Source: G965214625 sp965214625
GTDB lineage: Bacteria > Pseudomonadota > Gammaproteobacteria > Arenicellales > Poriferihabitantaceae
Length of the DNA: 64,000 nucleotides
Assembly (NCBI GenBank): GCA_965214625.1
Contig: OZ243962.1
Span: forward strand, 1,860,001-1,924,000
Direction of reading: 5' to 3'
Shown here in pieces: positions 1 to 9,172 of this stretch; the first letter of the stretch is position 1, and each line of letters starts with the position of its first letter. The translations under genes and the position numbers were made by a program. Below the pieces are notes generated by a model. The model was given only the letters and a program-made list of their open reading frames with translations, was not told the DNA's origin and searched no databases.

Positions 1-13
1 GATAATTCAGAGC

Positions 14-1474
14 ATGTCAAACCATAGTGGTTTTGTTGATTTAAGATTGGGCCATGGGGCCCAAGGTATCGGGGATGACAGTGTCTGGCCGTCATTTACC
101 GATATCATGACGGTGGTTGTCATGATTTTCCTGATGGCGCTGGTGGTCATCATATTACGAAATTTTGACCTCACCTTGGAACTTGACAGAACCCTGAGTG
201 CAAAAGATGCGGTGTCTGTTGAAAGTGCGGCGCTTGGAAGGCAGGTTCAGGCGCAGCAAAGAGAAATCGGCATCCTTGAGCAGTCTTTAAGTGTGACGGA
301 GCAGCAGCGAGACGTGTTACGTGAAGAATTGAAAGCAGGCGAGCACCAAATCAGGTCACTCACTTTGGAACAGACGGCCATTCAAGAACAACTTGCATCG
401 TTGCTCGCGGAGGTAACGGTGCTGTCCGAGCTTAGAAAAAATCTACTGGAACAGACCGAGGCCATAAGAATGGAGTTCGCAGACGAAAATCAGGATCCCT
501 TGTCCATCAATCAGGCGGTTTCATTGATTATTGAAAACAATGCCAAGTTGTCTGAAGAGAGACAGGCCGCATTGGATGAAATCGCCAGAGTTAACGCAAG
601 CAAACTGGCGTTGACCCGGCAGGTGGCAGGGATGGGTCAACGTATAGACGAATTAATGAAAAACAAGCGGGTCGCAGAGCAGGACGCCGATGTCGCGAAA
701 CGGCAAATTGCGGCCTTGTCGGAAAGCAGGGATTTGTTAAGTGCCGAGTTGACGGTATCCGAGGAGGAGATTTCGCGGCTGTCAAATGTCAAAGAGGGAT
801 TGGTTGAACAGGTCTCCAAACTGAACCGCAGGCTAGCCGCTTTCAAACTGGAATCGGAAGGCCAAATCAGTACGTTGAGTTCACGCAACCAGTCATTGGC
901 TGAAAAACTGACCCTACTGACGGAACAGTTGATTGGGCTTGAGTTGGTCATTGAGCGGCAGAAAACAGAAAAAGAGACACTGGCCGGCCAGTTGAGAGAA
1001 GCTGATTTATTGCAGAGAGAGACTGAACTAGGCGTGGTCACTGCACAAGAGAAAGTCCTCGTGCTGATGGATTTGATCAAGCAACGCGAAGCAGAAAATG
1101 CTGCCTTGGAAAAGGCGGCGCGAGCAGCCGGAGAGCGGTTTCATTCGCTTCAGGATGAGTACAGTGCGCTGGAGGAAGAATTTCGGGATTTGGTCAGACC
1201 GGCTCGCAGTACCGCAGGAAAATATGTCGTGGAAGTCTGGTTATTGAAAACAGAAACCGGATTCGGTTATCAGTATCGACAGCCGGAGCACGACCAGGCA
1301 CAGAGCGTGACGGAAAGACAGCTCCATGCCAGATTGAGGACGCTTAAAGATCAATTCGGGAATCGACTGTATACTCAAATCATTATTCCAGACAGTACGG
1401 AGGTGTCATATTCCGAAGCATGGAGTTTTACCAGCGATATCCTCAATAAATATGATTACTATTCCCAGCAATAG
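14..1474 (+). CDS. MotB/TolR-like inner-membrane protein with long coiled coil
   Basis: A 486-residue protein, not a recognised named gene. Residues 25-49 form one membrane segment preceded by a W-P-S-F-T-D-I-M-T motif. This resembles the MotB plug/transmembrane region, in which an Asp just before M-T binds the proton; the equivalent here is Asp30. Residues about 50-395 are heptad-rich coiled coil with many Glu, Gln, Leu and Arg. The last roughly 85 residues form a separate globular-looking domain that does not resemble the OmpA peptidoglycan-binding fold. A stator-like protein of this kind normally works with a MotA/TolQ/ExbB-type channel, expected upstream and outside the window. The frame stays open to base 2, so an earlier start is possible, but the ATG gives a sensible short cytoplasmic N-terminus. 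A proton-driven motor role is inference. Confidence 0.6.
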   Translation: MSNHSGFVDLRLGHGAQGIGDDSVWPSFTDIMTVVVMIFLMALVVIILRNFDLTLELDRTLSAKDAVSVESAALGRQVQAQQREIGILEQSLSVTEQQRDVLREELKAGEHQIRSLTLEQTAIQEQLASLLAEVTVLSELRKNLLEQTEAIRMEFADENQDPLSINQAVSLIIENNAKLSEERQAALDEIARVNASKLALTRQVAGMGQRIDELMKNKRVAEQDADVAKRQIAALSESRDLLSAELTVSEEEISRLSNVKEGLVEQVSKLNRRLAAFKLESEGQISTLSSRNQSLAEKLTLLTEQLIGLELVIERQKTEKETLAGQLREADLLQRETELGVVTAQEKVLVLMDLIKQREAENAALEKAARAAGERFHSLQDEYSALEEEFRDLVRPARSTAGKYVVEVWLLKTETGFGYQYRQPEHDQAQSVTERQLHARLRTLKDQFGNRLYTQIIIPDSTEVSYSEAWSFTSDILNKYDYYSQQ

Positions 1475-1513
1475 AGATAATTTTACTGCGGAACAAAAAA
1501 CAGGCTGTCAACC

Positions 1514-3394
1514 ATGCGCTATCCGGAAAGTTTCGATGTCATTGTAATTGGCGGTGGACACGCTGGGGTAGAGGCGGCGCTGGCTTCTGCCCGAGTGGGT
1601 GTCAAGACATTGCTTGTGACCCACAATATTGAAACGATCGGGCAAATGTCATGCAATCCGGCGATTGGCGGAATTGGGAAAGGGCATATCGTCAAGGAAG
1701 TGGATGCGTTAGGGGGCGCCATGGCGAAGGCAGCTGATGAGGCCGGTATTCACTTTCGAATCCTCAATTCGCGCAAGGGTCCGGCTGTACAGGCAACGCG
1801 GGCCCAAGCGGACAGGTCATTGTATAAAATGGCGATCCGGAGGGTCGTGGAAAACCAGCCTGGACTGACCGTGTTTCAGCAATCGGTGGATGACCTGGTA
1901 GTCACAGGCAATCAGGTGTGTGGCATCAAAACGCAACTTGGGATTGAATTTAGGAGCAACGCGGTCGTACTGACAACGGGCACCTTCTTGAATGGGAAAA
2001 TACATATTGGGATGGACAACACCCAAGGCGGCAGGGCGGGTGACCCGCCTTCACTGGCGTTAGCGACCCGTTTGCGAGAACTGCCGTTCACCGTGAACCG
2101 ATTGAAAACCGGGACACCGCCCCGTATTGATGGTAAAACAGTCGATTATTCCCGCCTGCAGCCCCAGCCGGGTGATCGTCCGGTCCCCGTCTTCTCGTTC
2201 CTGGGAGAGGCTTCACAACATCCCAGGCAAGTTGTTTGCCATATCACCAAGACAAATGAGAAAACCCACGAAATTATTGCGGGCGCGCTGGATCAATCTC
2301 CTATCTATAGCGGGGTCATTGATGGAGTGGGTCCCAGATATTGTCCCTCCATTGAGGATAAAGTGGTGCGGTTTTCCGAGCGACAGAGTCATCAGATATT
2401 TATCGAACCGGAGGGATTGAACACAACGGAAGTCTATCCGAACGGTATTTCCACCAGTTTGCCCTTTGAGATACAACATCGTCTGGTTCGTTCAATCGAC
2501 GGTTTCGAACAGGCGGTTATCACCCGTCCGGGTTATGCCATTGAGTATGACTTCTTTGATCCCAGAGGGCTTAAAAGCAGTCTAGAGACAAAATGCTTGG
2601 AGGGGCTTTTCTTTGCCGGTCAAATCAATGGTACAACCGGTTATGAGGAAGCGGCGGGACAGGGTTTGATTGCCGGTTTCAATGCCGCTCGACGGGCGAA
2701 AGACAAGGCATCCTGGTGCCCGGCCAGACATGATGCCTATATCGGCGTGATGATCGATGACTTGGTAACAAGGGGGGTCACGGAACCTTACCGGATGTTT
2801 ACTTCCAGAGCGGAATACCGTCTCCAGTTAAGGGAAGACAATGCGGATCTCAGGCTGACCGCGATGGGTCATGATCTGGAGCTCGTTGATGATCTGCGCA
2901 TGCGGGTATTTGAAAAAAAGAGCGCATCCATTGACGCTGAAAAGGCGCGATTGGAATGCACCTGGGTGACGCCGAAAAAAGTAGACCGTGACCGGGCATT
3001 GGAGATTTTGGGTCAGCCATTGATGCGAGAGACCAGCCTGATGGACCTGATGCGACGTCCTGACGTGAATTATCGTGATGTGATGCGCCTGTCAGGGATG
3101 CCCCCTGTCCTTGAGGATGTGCAATCGATCAGGCAACTGGAAATTCAGGCACGTTACAGTGGTTATATAGACCGCCAGATGGCTGAAATCGAGCGACAGA
3201 AGAAAAATGAAAACCAGACGTTGCCGGCCAACCTGGATTATACCTCGGTGCGGGGATTGTCAGTCGAAGCCCGTCAGAGGCTGGCTGAGACAAGACCACA
3301 GACAATTGCCCAGGCCGCACGTATACCGGGGGTTACCCCTGCTGCAATTTCGCTCTTGATGGTTCATCTCAAGAAAAATCGCGATGCCGCTTGA
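1514..3394 (+). CDS. mnmG: tRNA uridine-5-carboxymethylaminomethyl modification enzyme MnmG (GidA)
   Basis: FAD-dependent enzyme that, with MnmE, installs the carboxymethylaminomethyl group on wobble U34 of certain tRNAs in the cytoplasm. At 626 residues it has normal length. The N-terminal dinucleotide motif G-G-G-H-A-G lies around residues 13-18, followed by the family motif containing C-N-P-A-I-G-G-I-G-K-G. The internal T-G-T-F-L-N-G-K and the C-terminal helical domain that contacts MnmE are also present. The ATG lies 39 bp after the coiled-coil gene. In many gammaproteobacteria mnmG is followed by rsmG and parAB; here it is followed by a convergent glutathione reductase, so that synteny is broken. 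Confidence 0.97.
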   Translation: MRYPESFDVIVIGGGHAGVEAALASARVGVKTLLVTHNIETIGQMSCNPAIGGIGKGHIVKEVDALGGAMAKAADEAGIHFRILNSRKGPAVQATRAQADRSLYKMAIRRVVENQPGLTVFQQSVDDLVVTGNQVCGIKTQLGIEFRSNAVVLTTGTFLNGKIHIGMDNTQGGRAGDPPSLALATRLRELPFTVNRLKTGTPPRIDGKTVDYSRLQPQPGDRPVPVFSFLGEASQHPRQVVCHITKTNEKTHEIIAGALDQSPIYSGVIDGVGPRYCPSIEDKVVRFSERQSHQIFIEPEGLNTTEVYPNGISTSLPFEIQHRLVRSIDGFEQAVITRPGYAIEYDFFDPRGLKSSLETKCLEGLFFAGQINGTTGYEEAAGQGLIAGFNAARRAKDKASWCPARHDAYIGVMIDDLVTRGVTEPYRMFTSRAEYRLQLREDNADLRLTAMGHDLELVDDLRMRVFEKKSASIDAEKARLECTWVTPKKVDRDRALEILGQPLMRETSLMDLMRRPDVNYRDVMRLSGMPPVLEDVQSIRQLEIQARYSGYIDRQMAEIERQKKNENQTLPANLDYTSVRGLSVEARQRLAETRPQTIAQAARIPGVTPAAISLLMVHLKKNRDAA

Positions 3395-3412
3395 TAAGGC
3401 ACACGGTGTAGG

Positions 3413-3444
3413 GCCGGGTCCATCCAGTCATCCGGCGATTTTTT
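3413..3444 (+). terminator. Probable Rho-independent terminator after mnmG
   Basis: GCCGG (3413-3417) and CCGGC (3432-3436) can pair across a 14-nt loop and are followed by a run of six T. The hairpin lies between the convergent mnmG and gor genes and fits termination of mnmG. The stem is only five base pairs, so confidence is moderate. Confidence 0.45.
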
Positions 3445-3459
3445 CGTCTTCAATTTGGC

Positions 3460-4806
3460 TTATCTGAGCGTTACCAGCTCCTCTGCGGCGGTCGGGTGAA
3501 TCGCGACGGTATTGTCGAAGTCTTTTTTGGTTGCCCCCATTTTGATGGCCACGGCAAAACCCTGTAACATCTCGTCCGCACTGTCACCGATAAGATGGCA
3601 ACCGACAATCCTTTCATTGTCTCCGGCTGTGATCAAGGTCATGACGGTGGGGGGTTTGTGTTCACTGACGGCGTAGCGCATATTGGTAAAAGAACTGCGA
3701 TAGATCTTTATGTGCGGTTGTCCGAAACGCTTGATCGCCTCGTCTTCAGTGAGGCCGATGGTGCCGACAGGAGGATGGCTGAAGACCACCGTGGGAATAT
3801 TCTCATAGTCCAGTCTCGCGTCTTCTTGCCGGTTAAACAACCTGTCCGACAGCCGTCTCCCTGCGGCGATAGCCACCGGCGTCAAGGGTGCCCGAGGCGT
3901 TACATCGCCAATGGCATAGATGCCATTGACGGGGGTGTTTTGAAAGTCGTCTGTCTCAATAAACCCGTTTGTATTTGGCGCGATCCCCGCTTTTTCGAGA
4001 GACAGGCCGGCGATATTGGCATGACGTCCAATTGCCCATATGATCGCGTCAAATCCATTTTGTTTGCCCGAGTCAGCCTGAAAACCCAACGAACCGTTTT
4101 TCGATTTATATAGTTTTTTCAGGGATATGTTGGTCATGATCTGGACACCATTAGCGGTCATCTGCTGCATAAGGGTCTGATGTATTGACCGATCGAAAGT
4201 CCGCAGCAATTTATCTTTTCGAAGTAACATTGAGACCGTGCTACCTAATCCATGCAGGAGGCCGGCAAGTTCTGCTGCAATATATCCGGCGCCGATGATA
4301 AGCGGTGCCGTGGGTTGCTTGTCTAGTTCGAAAAACCCGTCACTGCTGATTCCAAGTTGTGCCCCTGGAATATCTGGCACGGTCGGCATGCCGCCCGTTG
4401 CAATCAGGATGTGGGGGGCTTGATAGTGCACATTGTTGACTGAGATGGTGGTCGGCGAGACAAATCGCCCGTGTCCTTCGATCAATGTGATGCCGGATTT
4501 TTCCAGATTATGGGCATAAATTTGGTTAAGTCGCCGGATGTATTGGTCCCGAGACGCCTTGAGTGTTGGCCAGTGGAACCCGGTTTGTTCGATTTCGAAG
4601 CCATAATCAGCAGCGAGTTTCAGGGAGTCTCCGATTTGTGATGCGAGCCACATCACTTTCTTGGGCACACAGCCTACGTTGACACAGGTTCCCCCCAAGC
4701 GTCCGGACTCAACCAGCAAGACATCTGCGCCATACTGGGCTGCTCTTCTGGCCGAGGCAATCCCGCCACTCCCCCCCCCAATCACGATAAAATCATATTT
4801 TTTCAT
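3460..4806 (-). CDS. gor: Glutathione-disulfide reductase
   Basis: Class I pyridine nucleotide-disulfide oxidoreductase that reduces GSSG with NADPH. The 448 residues contain the FAD motif G-G-G-S-G-G (10-15), the redox-active disulfide C41-V-N-V-G-C46, a second dinucleotide-binding domain near residues 170-190, the FAD motif Y-A-I-G-D-V, and the C-terminal catalytic His in A-I-H-P-T-A-A-E-E. This combination separates it from lipoamide dehydrogenase and mercuric reductase, and the length fits Gor. It would sustain the glutathione pool used by the formaldehyde pathway 2.4 kb away. The start codon is 16 bp from the divergent prlC start, so its promoter must lie inside prlC. Confidence 0.9.
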   Translation of the reverse strand: MKKYDFIVIGGGSGGIASARRAAQYGADVLLVESGRLGGTCVNVGCVPKKVMWLASQIGDSLKLAADYGFEIEQTGFHWPTLKASRDQYIRRLNQIYAHNLEKSGITLIEGHGRFVSPTTISVNNVHYQAPHILIATGGMPTVPDIPGAQLGISSDGFFELDKQPTAPLIIGAGYIAAELAGLLHGLGSTVSMLLRKDKLLRTFDRSIHQTLMQQMTANGVQIMTNISLKKLYKSKNGSLGFQADSGKQNGFDAIIWAIGRHANIAGLSLEKAGIAPNTNGFIETDDFQNTPVNGIYAIGDVTPRAPLTPVAIAAGRRLSDRLFNRQEDARLDYENIPTVVFSHPPVGTIGLTEDEAIKRFGQPHIKIYRSSFTNMRYAVSEHKPPTVMTLITAGDNERIVGCHLIGDSADEMLQGFAVAIKMGATKKDFDNTVAIHPTAAEELVTLR

Positions 4807-4822
4807 AAATTCCGGCTGCCTA

Positions 4823-6895
4823 ATGAATGAAATAGATTTACAGACGAATCCTCTACTGGATTTCAGCGGTTTCCCACGTTTTCAGGATATCCAGACTGCA
4901 CACATCGAATCGGCACTGGATAGTATTCTGAAACAAAACAGGAGACAAATCGAGGCACTGCTAACTGCCGATACAGTGCCCGATTGGTCCAACTTCATTA
5001 TGCCGATGGAGGAGATAAATGACCGCCTTGAACGAATGTGGGCGGTCGTTTCTCACCTGCACAGCGTGAAGGATAGTGAACAGTTGCGCCAAGTATATCA
5101 ATTATGCTTGCCGAAGTTGTCCGCTTATGTGACAGAACTGGGACAAAACGAGCGGCTATTTGAAAAAACCAAGGACATTTACCACAGAGATAGGCCGTTC
5201 GTTTTGAATCAGGCGCAACGAAAAGCACTGGAGAACAGTTTGCGTGACTTTCACTTGTCCGGCATTGGTTTGGAAGAGGCACAACAAGGCGAATTTAGAA
5301 AAATTCGTAGTGAACTGTCACAACTGAGCAATCTGTTCTCGCAAAACCTGCAAGATGCGACCGATGGATGGAAACTGCATATTACCGATCAGGATGATCT
5401 CGCTGGACTCCCGGACAGCGTGATTGCGGTTGCAGTTGACGAAGCGCGAAAAGTGGATCAGGACGGATGGGTGTTTACGCTTCAGGCACCTTGTTATGTT
5501 CCGTTCATGACGTATGCTGATAGTGCAAAACTACGCAAGAAGATGTATCGGGCCTATGTGACAAGAGCCAGTGATATCGGTCCCAATGGCGGACGATGGG
5601 ACAATACCGAGATCATGAAGCGGATTTTGAGGTTGCGGACGAAAATGGCCCGAAGCCTGGGTTTTCAGTGTTACGCAGACTATTCCCTGGCGACCAAGAT
5701 GGCATCGAGTGTTGATGAGGTGGAAAATTTTTTGCAGGGCCTGGCGCGTCAGGCGAAATCGGTTGCCCGAGATGAAAGGGATGAATTGGAAGAGTTTGCA
5801 TTGGCTGAATTCGGTTGTACTGAACTCAATGCTTGGGACTACGCCTGGTACAGTGAAAAACTAAAACAGAAAAAGTTTGGTTTCTCTGAGGAAGCCCTGC
5901 GGCAGTATTTCCCGGTACAGCACGTTCTGTGCGGTCTGTTTGAGATTGCGAATCGATTGTTCGGCATCCGTGTTGAACAAGAACCGATTTCACAGGTTTG
6001 GCACCAAGACGTACGATTCTTTAGGGTGGTCGATCATGATGGGACAACACGAGGCTATTTTTTCGTTGACTTGTTCTCCAGGGAAGCCAAACAGGGCGGT
6101 GCCTGGATGACGGATGCTGTCGGACGGCGTCGATTACAGTCGGGAATACAATTGCCGATTTCGTTTTTGACGTGCAATTTTTCCAAACCGGTTGGTGACG
6201 GTCCTGTCCTGTTGACCCATGAAGAAGTGATCACACTGTTCCACGAATTTGGGCATGGATTACATCACCTGCTGTCCAGGATTGATATTGCCGACGTGGC
6301 AGGAATCAATGGTGTCCCATGGGATGCGGTGGAACTGCCGAGTCAACTGTTGGAGAACTGGTGTTGGGAGCGGGATGCGCTGCATTTTCTGGCCGAACAT
6401 GTGGAGACCGGAGACCGGATTCCAGATGAACTGATCGAAAAAATGAACCGTAGCAAAAATTTTCAATCAGCAATGGGGATGTTACGTCAAATTGAACTGA
6501 GCCTGTTTGACCTGAGAATCCATGCGCACACTGACGGATGTGATATACAGCAAGTTGCCGAGACCGTAAGAAGAGAGATCGCAGTGACAAGACGCCCGGC
6601 GTTTGATCGCTATCAACATGGCTTTAGTCATATATTCACTTCCGGTTATGCCGCCGGATACTATAGTTATCAATGGGCTGAGGTTCTGTCGGCAGATGCC
6701 TACAGTCTTTTCGAAGAAAAGGGGGTTTTTGATCGAGAAACCGGGCAACGGTTTCTCGAAACCATTCTTGAGAAGGGTGGGAGTGAGGACCCGATGGACC
6801 TGTTTAAACTGTTTCGTGGCAGGGAACCGACTATCGAGGCCTTGCTTCGCCATTCGGGAATAAAATCAAACCACGGACCCGCCAAGCAGGGATGA
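4823..6895 (+). CDS. prlC: Oligopeptidase A (M3 family metallopeptidase)
   Basis: Cytoplasmic zinc oligopeptidase that degrades signal peptides and other short peptides. The chosen ATG gives 690 residues, close to the 680 of the E. coli enzyme. The frame is open much further upstream (to about 4661), but that extension would be antisense to gor and lacks family similarity. The zinc site H-E-F-G-H is at residues 474-478, in the longer F-H-E-F-G-H-G-L-H-H-L signature, followed about 25 residues later by the E-L-P-S-Q motif that supplies the third ligand. The C-terminal half shows the conserved F-S-H-I-F-T-S-G-Y-A-A-G-Y-Y-S-Y block. The start codon has no strong ribosome-binding site. Confidence 0.95.
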   Translation: MNEIDLQTNPLLDFSGFPRFQDIQTAHIESALDSILKQNRRQIEALLTADTVPDWSNFIMPMEEINDRLERMWAVVSHLHSVKDSEQLRQVYQLCLPKLSAYVTELGQNERLFEKTKDIYHRDRPFVLNQAQRKALENSLRDFHLSGIGLEEAQQGEFRKIRSELSQLSNLFSQNLQDATDGWKLHITDQDDLAGLPDSVIAVAVDEARKVDQDGWVFTLQAPCYVPFMTYADSAKLRKKMYRAYVTRASDIGPNGGRWDNTEIMKRILRLRTKMARSLGFQCYADYSLATKMASSVDEVENFLQGLARQAKSVARDERDELEEFALAEFGCTELNAWDYAWYSEKLKQKKFGFSEEALRQYFPVQHVLCGLFEIANRLFGIRVEQEPISQVWHQDVRFFRVVDHDGTTRGYFFVDLFSREAKQGGAWMTDAVGRRRLQSGIQLPISFLTCNFSKPVGDGPVLLTHEEVITLFHEFGHGLHHLLSRIDIADVAGINGVPWDAVELPSQLLENWCWERDALHFLAEHVETGDRIPDELIEKMNRSKNFQSAMGMLRQIELSLFDLRIHAHTDGCDIQQVAETVRREIAVTRRPAFDRYQHGFSHIFTSGYAAGYYSYQWAEVLSADAYSLFEEKGVFDRETGQRFLETILEKGGSEDPMDLFKLFRGREPTIEALLRHSGIKSNHGPAKQG

Positions 6896-6898
6896 CAG

Positions 6899-7186
6899 AT
6901 GTATTTGGATTTTGTGGTCAGTATAGGTAGAATGCTGTCTGGGGATGGTAAAGGGAACAGTCAGCGGCATGGCCTGAAAACAGCTGTTTCAGAATTGGAC
7001 ACGGCCGGTGAAATCGAGGGTCGGGTCAACGCACTTATTAAAATCAATGAGTGGCGCAGGAAATGTACGGTGTACAGCATGCCTGACCCTCATGCGGATG
7101 CCTTGACGAGGAGTACAGCGTATATTGGGAATTTGATGCAAACCGGAGTTTGGGCGACAAAAACCGGTTTCACATGGCCCGCTTAA
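6899..7186 (+). CDS. Hypothetical small protein between prlC and frmA
   Basis: A 95-residue open frame whose ATG begins 3 bp after the prlC stop, so translational coupling is possible. I do not recognise the sequence. It has no membrane segment, signal peptide or metal motif; its centre contains a basic stretch with E-W-R-R-K. It sits where a short YheV-like zinc-ribbon protein follows prlC in enterics, but it lacks the Cys pairs. It may be a genuine orphan or a chance frame. Confidence 0.35.
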   Translation: MYLDFVVSIGRMLSGDGKGNSQRHGLKTAVSELDTAGEIEGRVNALIKINEWRRKCTVYSMPDPHADALTRSTAYIGNLMQTGVWATKTGFTWPA

Positions 7187-7208
7187 TTTATAACGTGGAG
7201 AGAAGCAA

Positions 7209-8324
7209 GTGGAAACAAAAGCAGCAGTAGCCTATCAGGCAGGCCAGCCTTTGGAGATTGAAACCGTTCAGCTAGATGGGCCCAAAGAAGGCGAGGTGCT
7301 CGTGGAAATCAAGGCGACGGGGATCTGTCATACCGATGAATTTACCCGATCAGGGGCTGACCCAGAAGGTATTTTCCCGGCGATATTGGGGCACGAAGGA
7401 GCCGGTATTGTGGTCGATGTGGGGCCGGGGGTGACGAGTGTGAAAAAAAATGACCATGTCATTCCGCTGTATACGCCAGAATGCCGCCAATGTGAGTACT
7501 GTACGAGCGGGAAAACCAATTTGTGCCAGGCGATTCGAATGACCCAAGGCCAGGGGCTCATGCCCGATGGGACAAGCCGTTTTTCGGTCGGTGGGGAAAA
7601 GGTATATCACTACATGGGAACGTCGACTTTTTCCAATTACACGGTGTTGCCGGAGATCGCCGTGGCAAAGATCAGGGAAGATGCCCCATTTGACAAGGTT
7701 TGTTACATCGGCTGCGGTGTCACGACGGGGATTGGGGCGGTCATTAATACGGCAAAGGTGCGCCCTGGGGACAATGTCGTGGTTTTTGGACTTGGCGGTA
7801 TCGGGTTGAATGTCATTCAGGGTGCTCGATTGGCGGGTGCGGATATGATTGTCGGTGTGGATATCAATCCCGCGCGAAAAGATCTAGCGCAGAAATTCGG
7901 CATGACCCACTTTGTGTGTCCGAATGAGGTCGAGGATGATTTGGTTGCCTATCTGGTGGATTTGACCGGTGGGGGGGCGGATTTTAGTTTTGAGTGTGTC
8001 GGGAACACGGATTTAATGCGCCAGGCCCTTGAATGTTGTCACAAGGGTTGGGGGGAAAGCGTGATTATCGGTGTTGCGGGTGCCGGACAGGAAATCAGTA
8101 CTCGCCCGTTTCAGTTGGTCACAGGCAGGGTATGGCGGGGGACGGCGTTTGGCGGTGCTCGTGGTCGTACCGATGTGCCGAAAATCGTCGATTGGTACAT
8201 GGACGGAAAAATCGATATAGACAACCTGATCACTCATACGATGCCATTGAAAGAGATTAACAAGGCATTTGACTTGATGCATGCCGGGGAGTCGATTCGA
8301 AGCGTGGTGCTTTTTGACAATTAG
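7209..8324 (+). CDS. frmA: S-(hydroxymethyl)glutathione dehydrogenase (class III alcohol dehydrogenase)
   Basis: Oxidises the spontaneous adduct of formaldehyde and glutathione to S-formylglutathione with NAD+; the family also reduces S-nitrosoglutathione. The 371 residues carry the catalytic zinc Cys in G-I-C-H-T-D-E, G-H-E-G-A-G, the four-Cys structural zinc lobe (C-R-Q-C-E-Y-C...C) and the Rossmann motif G-L-G-G-I-G-L-N. Length and motifs match class III enzymes. The start is GTG, preceded by a GAGAG ribosome-binding site. It is followed 17 bp later by the S-formylglutathione hydrolase gene, forming a two-step detoxification operon. No frmR-type regulator is adjacent. Confidence 0.95.
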   Translation: METKAAVAYQAGQPLEIETVQLDGPKEGEVLVEIKATGICHTDEFTRSGADPEGIFPAILGHEGAGIVVDVGPGVTSVKKNDHVIPLYTPECRQCEYCTSGKTNLCQAIRMTQGQGLMPDGTSRFSVGGEKVYHYMGTSTFSNYTVLPEIAVAKIREDAPFDKVCYIGCGVTTGIGAVINTAKVRPGDNVVVFGLGGIGLNVIQGARLAGADMIVGVDINPARKDLAQKFGMTHFVCPNEVEDDLVAYLVDLTGGGADFSFECVGNTDLMRQALECCHKGWGESVIIGVAGAGQEISTRPFQLVTGRVWRGTAFGGARGRTDVPKIVDWYMDGKIDIDNLITHTMPLKEINKAFDLMHAGESIRSVVLFDN

Positions 8325-8341
8325 TATCCTGTGAGATTGAT

Positions 8342-9172
8342 GTGGAGACGATCAGTGAACAACGCTGTTTCGGGGGTACCCAGGGGGTATACCGGCATCA
8401 ATCGCATGAGACAGGAACGCCTATGCGGTTTTCTGTTTACAGGCCCCCATCCTCCGGGAAGAGGCCTGTATTGTGGTATTTGTCGGGGCTGACCTGCACC
8501 GAGGAAAACTTCACGATCAAAGCGGGTGCACAGCGATATGCAGCCGACAAAGGTCTCATGCTTGTGGTACCCGACACAAGCCCCAGGCAAGCGGGTATCG
8601 AGGGTGAAGATGATGATTATGATCTTGGTTCCGGTGCCGGTTTCTATCTGGATGCAACCCAGCCTCCATGGGATCGACACTATCGTATGTACAGTTATCT
8701 TACCCAAGAACTTCCGGCCGTGTTATTTGATGGTTTCGATGCGGATCCGGAACGGCAGGGTATTTCCGGGCACTCAATGGGGGGCCATGGAGCGCTCACG
8801 ATCGGGTTGAAAAATCCACAGGTGTATCACTCTATTTCGGCATTTTCTCCGATATGCTCACCCATGCGCTGTCCTTGGGGGCATAAGGCCTTTTCAAGCT
8901 ATTTGGGAGACGACCAGGATGTCTGGAGGAATTATGATGCGACGGCCCTTATCGAACGGGGCGCCCGCAGCGGGGAGATTCTTGTTGATCAGGGTAAGGA
9001 GGATGGTTTCATGGATACACAATTGCGCCCCAATTTACTGAAAGAGATTTGTGAAACGGTCGGCCAACCATTAAATCTGAGATTGCATGCCGGATATGAC
9101 CATAGCTATTACTTTATTGCTTCATTAATCGGTGATCATATTGATTTTCACGCTGCCCGACTTTGTGATTAG
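8342..9172 (+). CDS. fghA: S-formylglutathione hydrolase
   Basis: Serine hydrolase (esterase D family) that splits S-formylglutathione into formate and glutathione. The 276 residues contain the oxyanion region W-Y-L-S-G-L-T-C-T, the nucleophile motif G-H-S-M-G-G with Ser145, an Asp in the D-Q-G-K-E-D region and the C-terminal H-D-H-S-Y-Y-F catalytic His. Translation probably starts at GTG, 17 bp after frmA. Together the pair completes glutathione-dependent formaldehyde oxidation to formate; no formate dehydrogenase is in the window. Confidence 0.95.
   Translation: METISEQRCFGGTQGVYRHQSHETGTPMRFSVYRPPSSGKRPVLWYLSGLTCTEENFTIKAGAQRYAADKGLMLVVPDTSPRQAGIEGEDDDYDLGSGAGFYLDATQPPWDRHYRMYSYLTQELPAVLFDGFDADPERQGISGHSMGGHGALTIGLKNPQVYHSISAFSPICSPMRCPWGHKAFSSYLGDDQDVWRNYDATALIERGARSGEILVDQGKEDGFMDTQLRPNLLKEICETVGQPLNLRLHAGYDHSYYFIASLIGDHIDFHAARLCD

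Noticed and set aside
4661..4822. Extended N-terminus of prlC
   Set aside because: The extra 54 codons are antisense to gor and do not resemble the M3 peptidase N-terminus; the ATG at 4823 gives the expected length.
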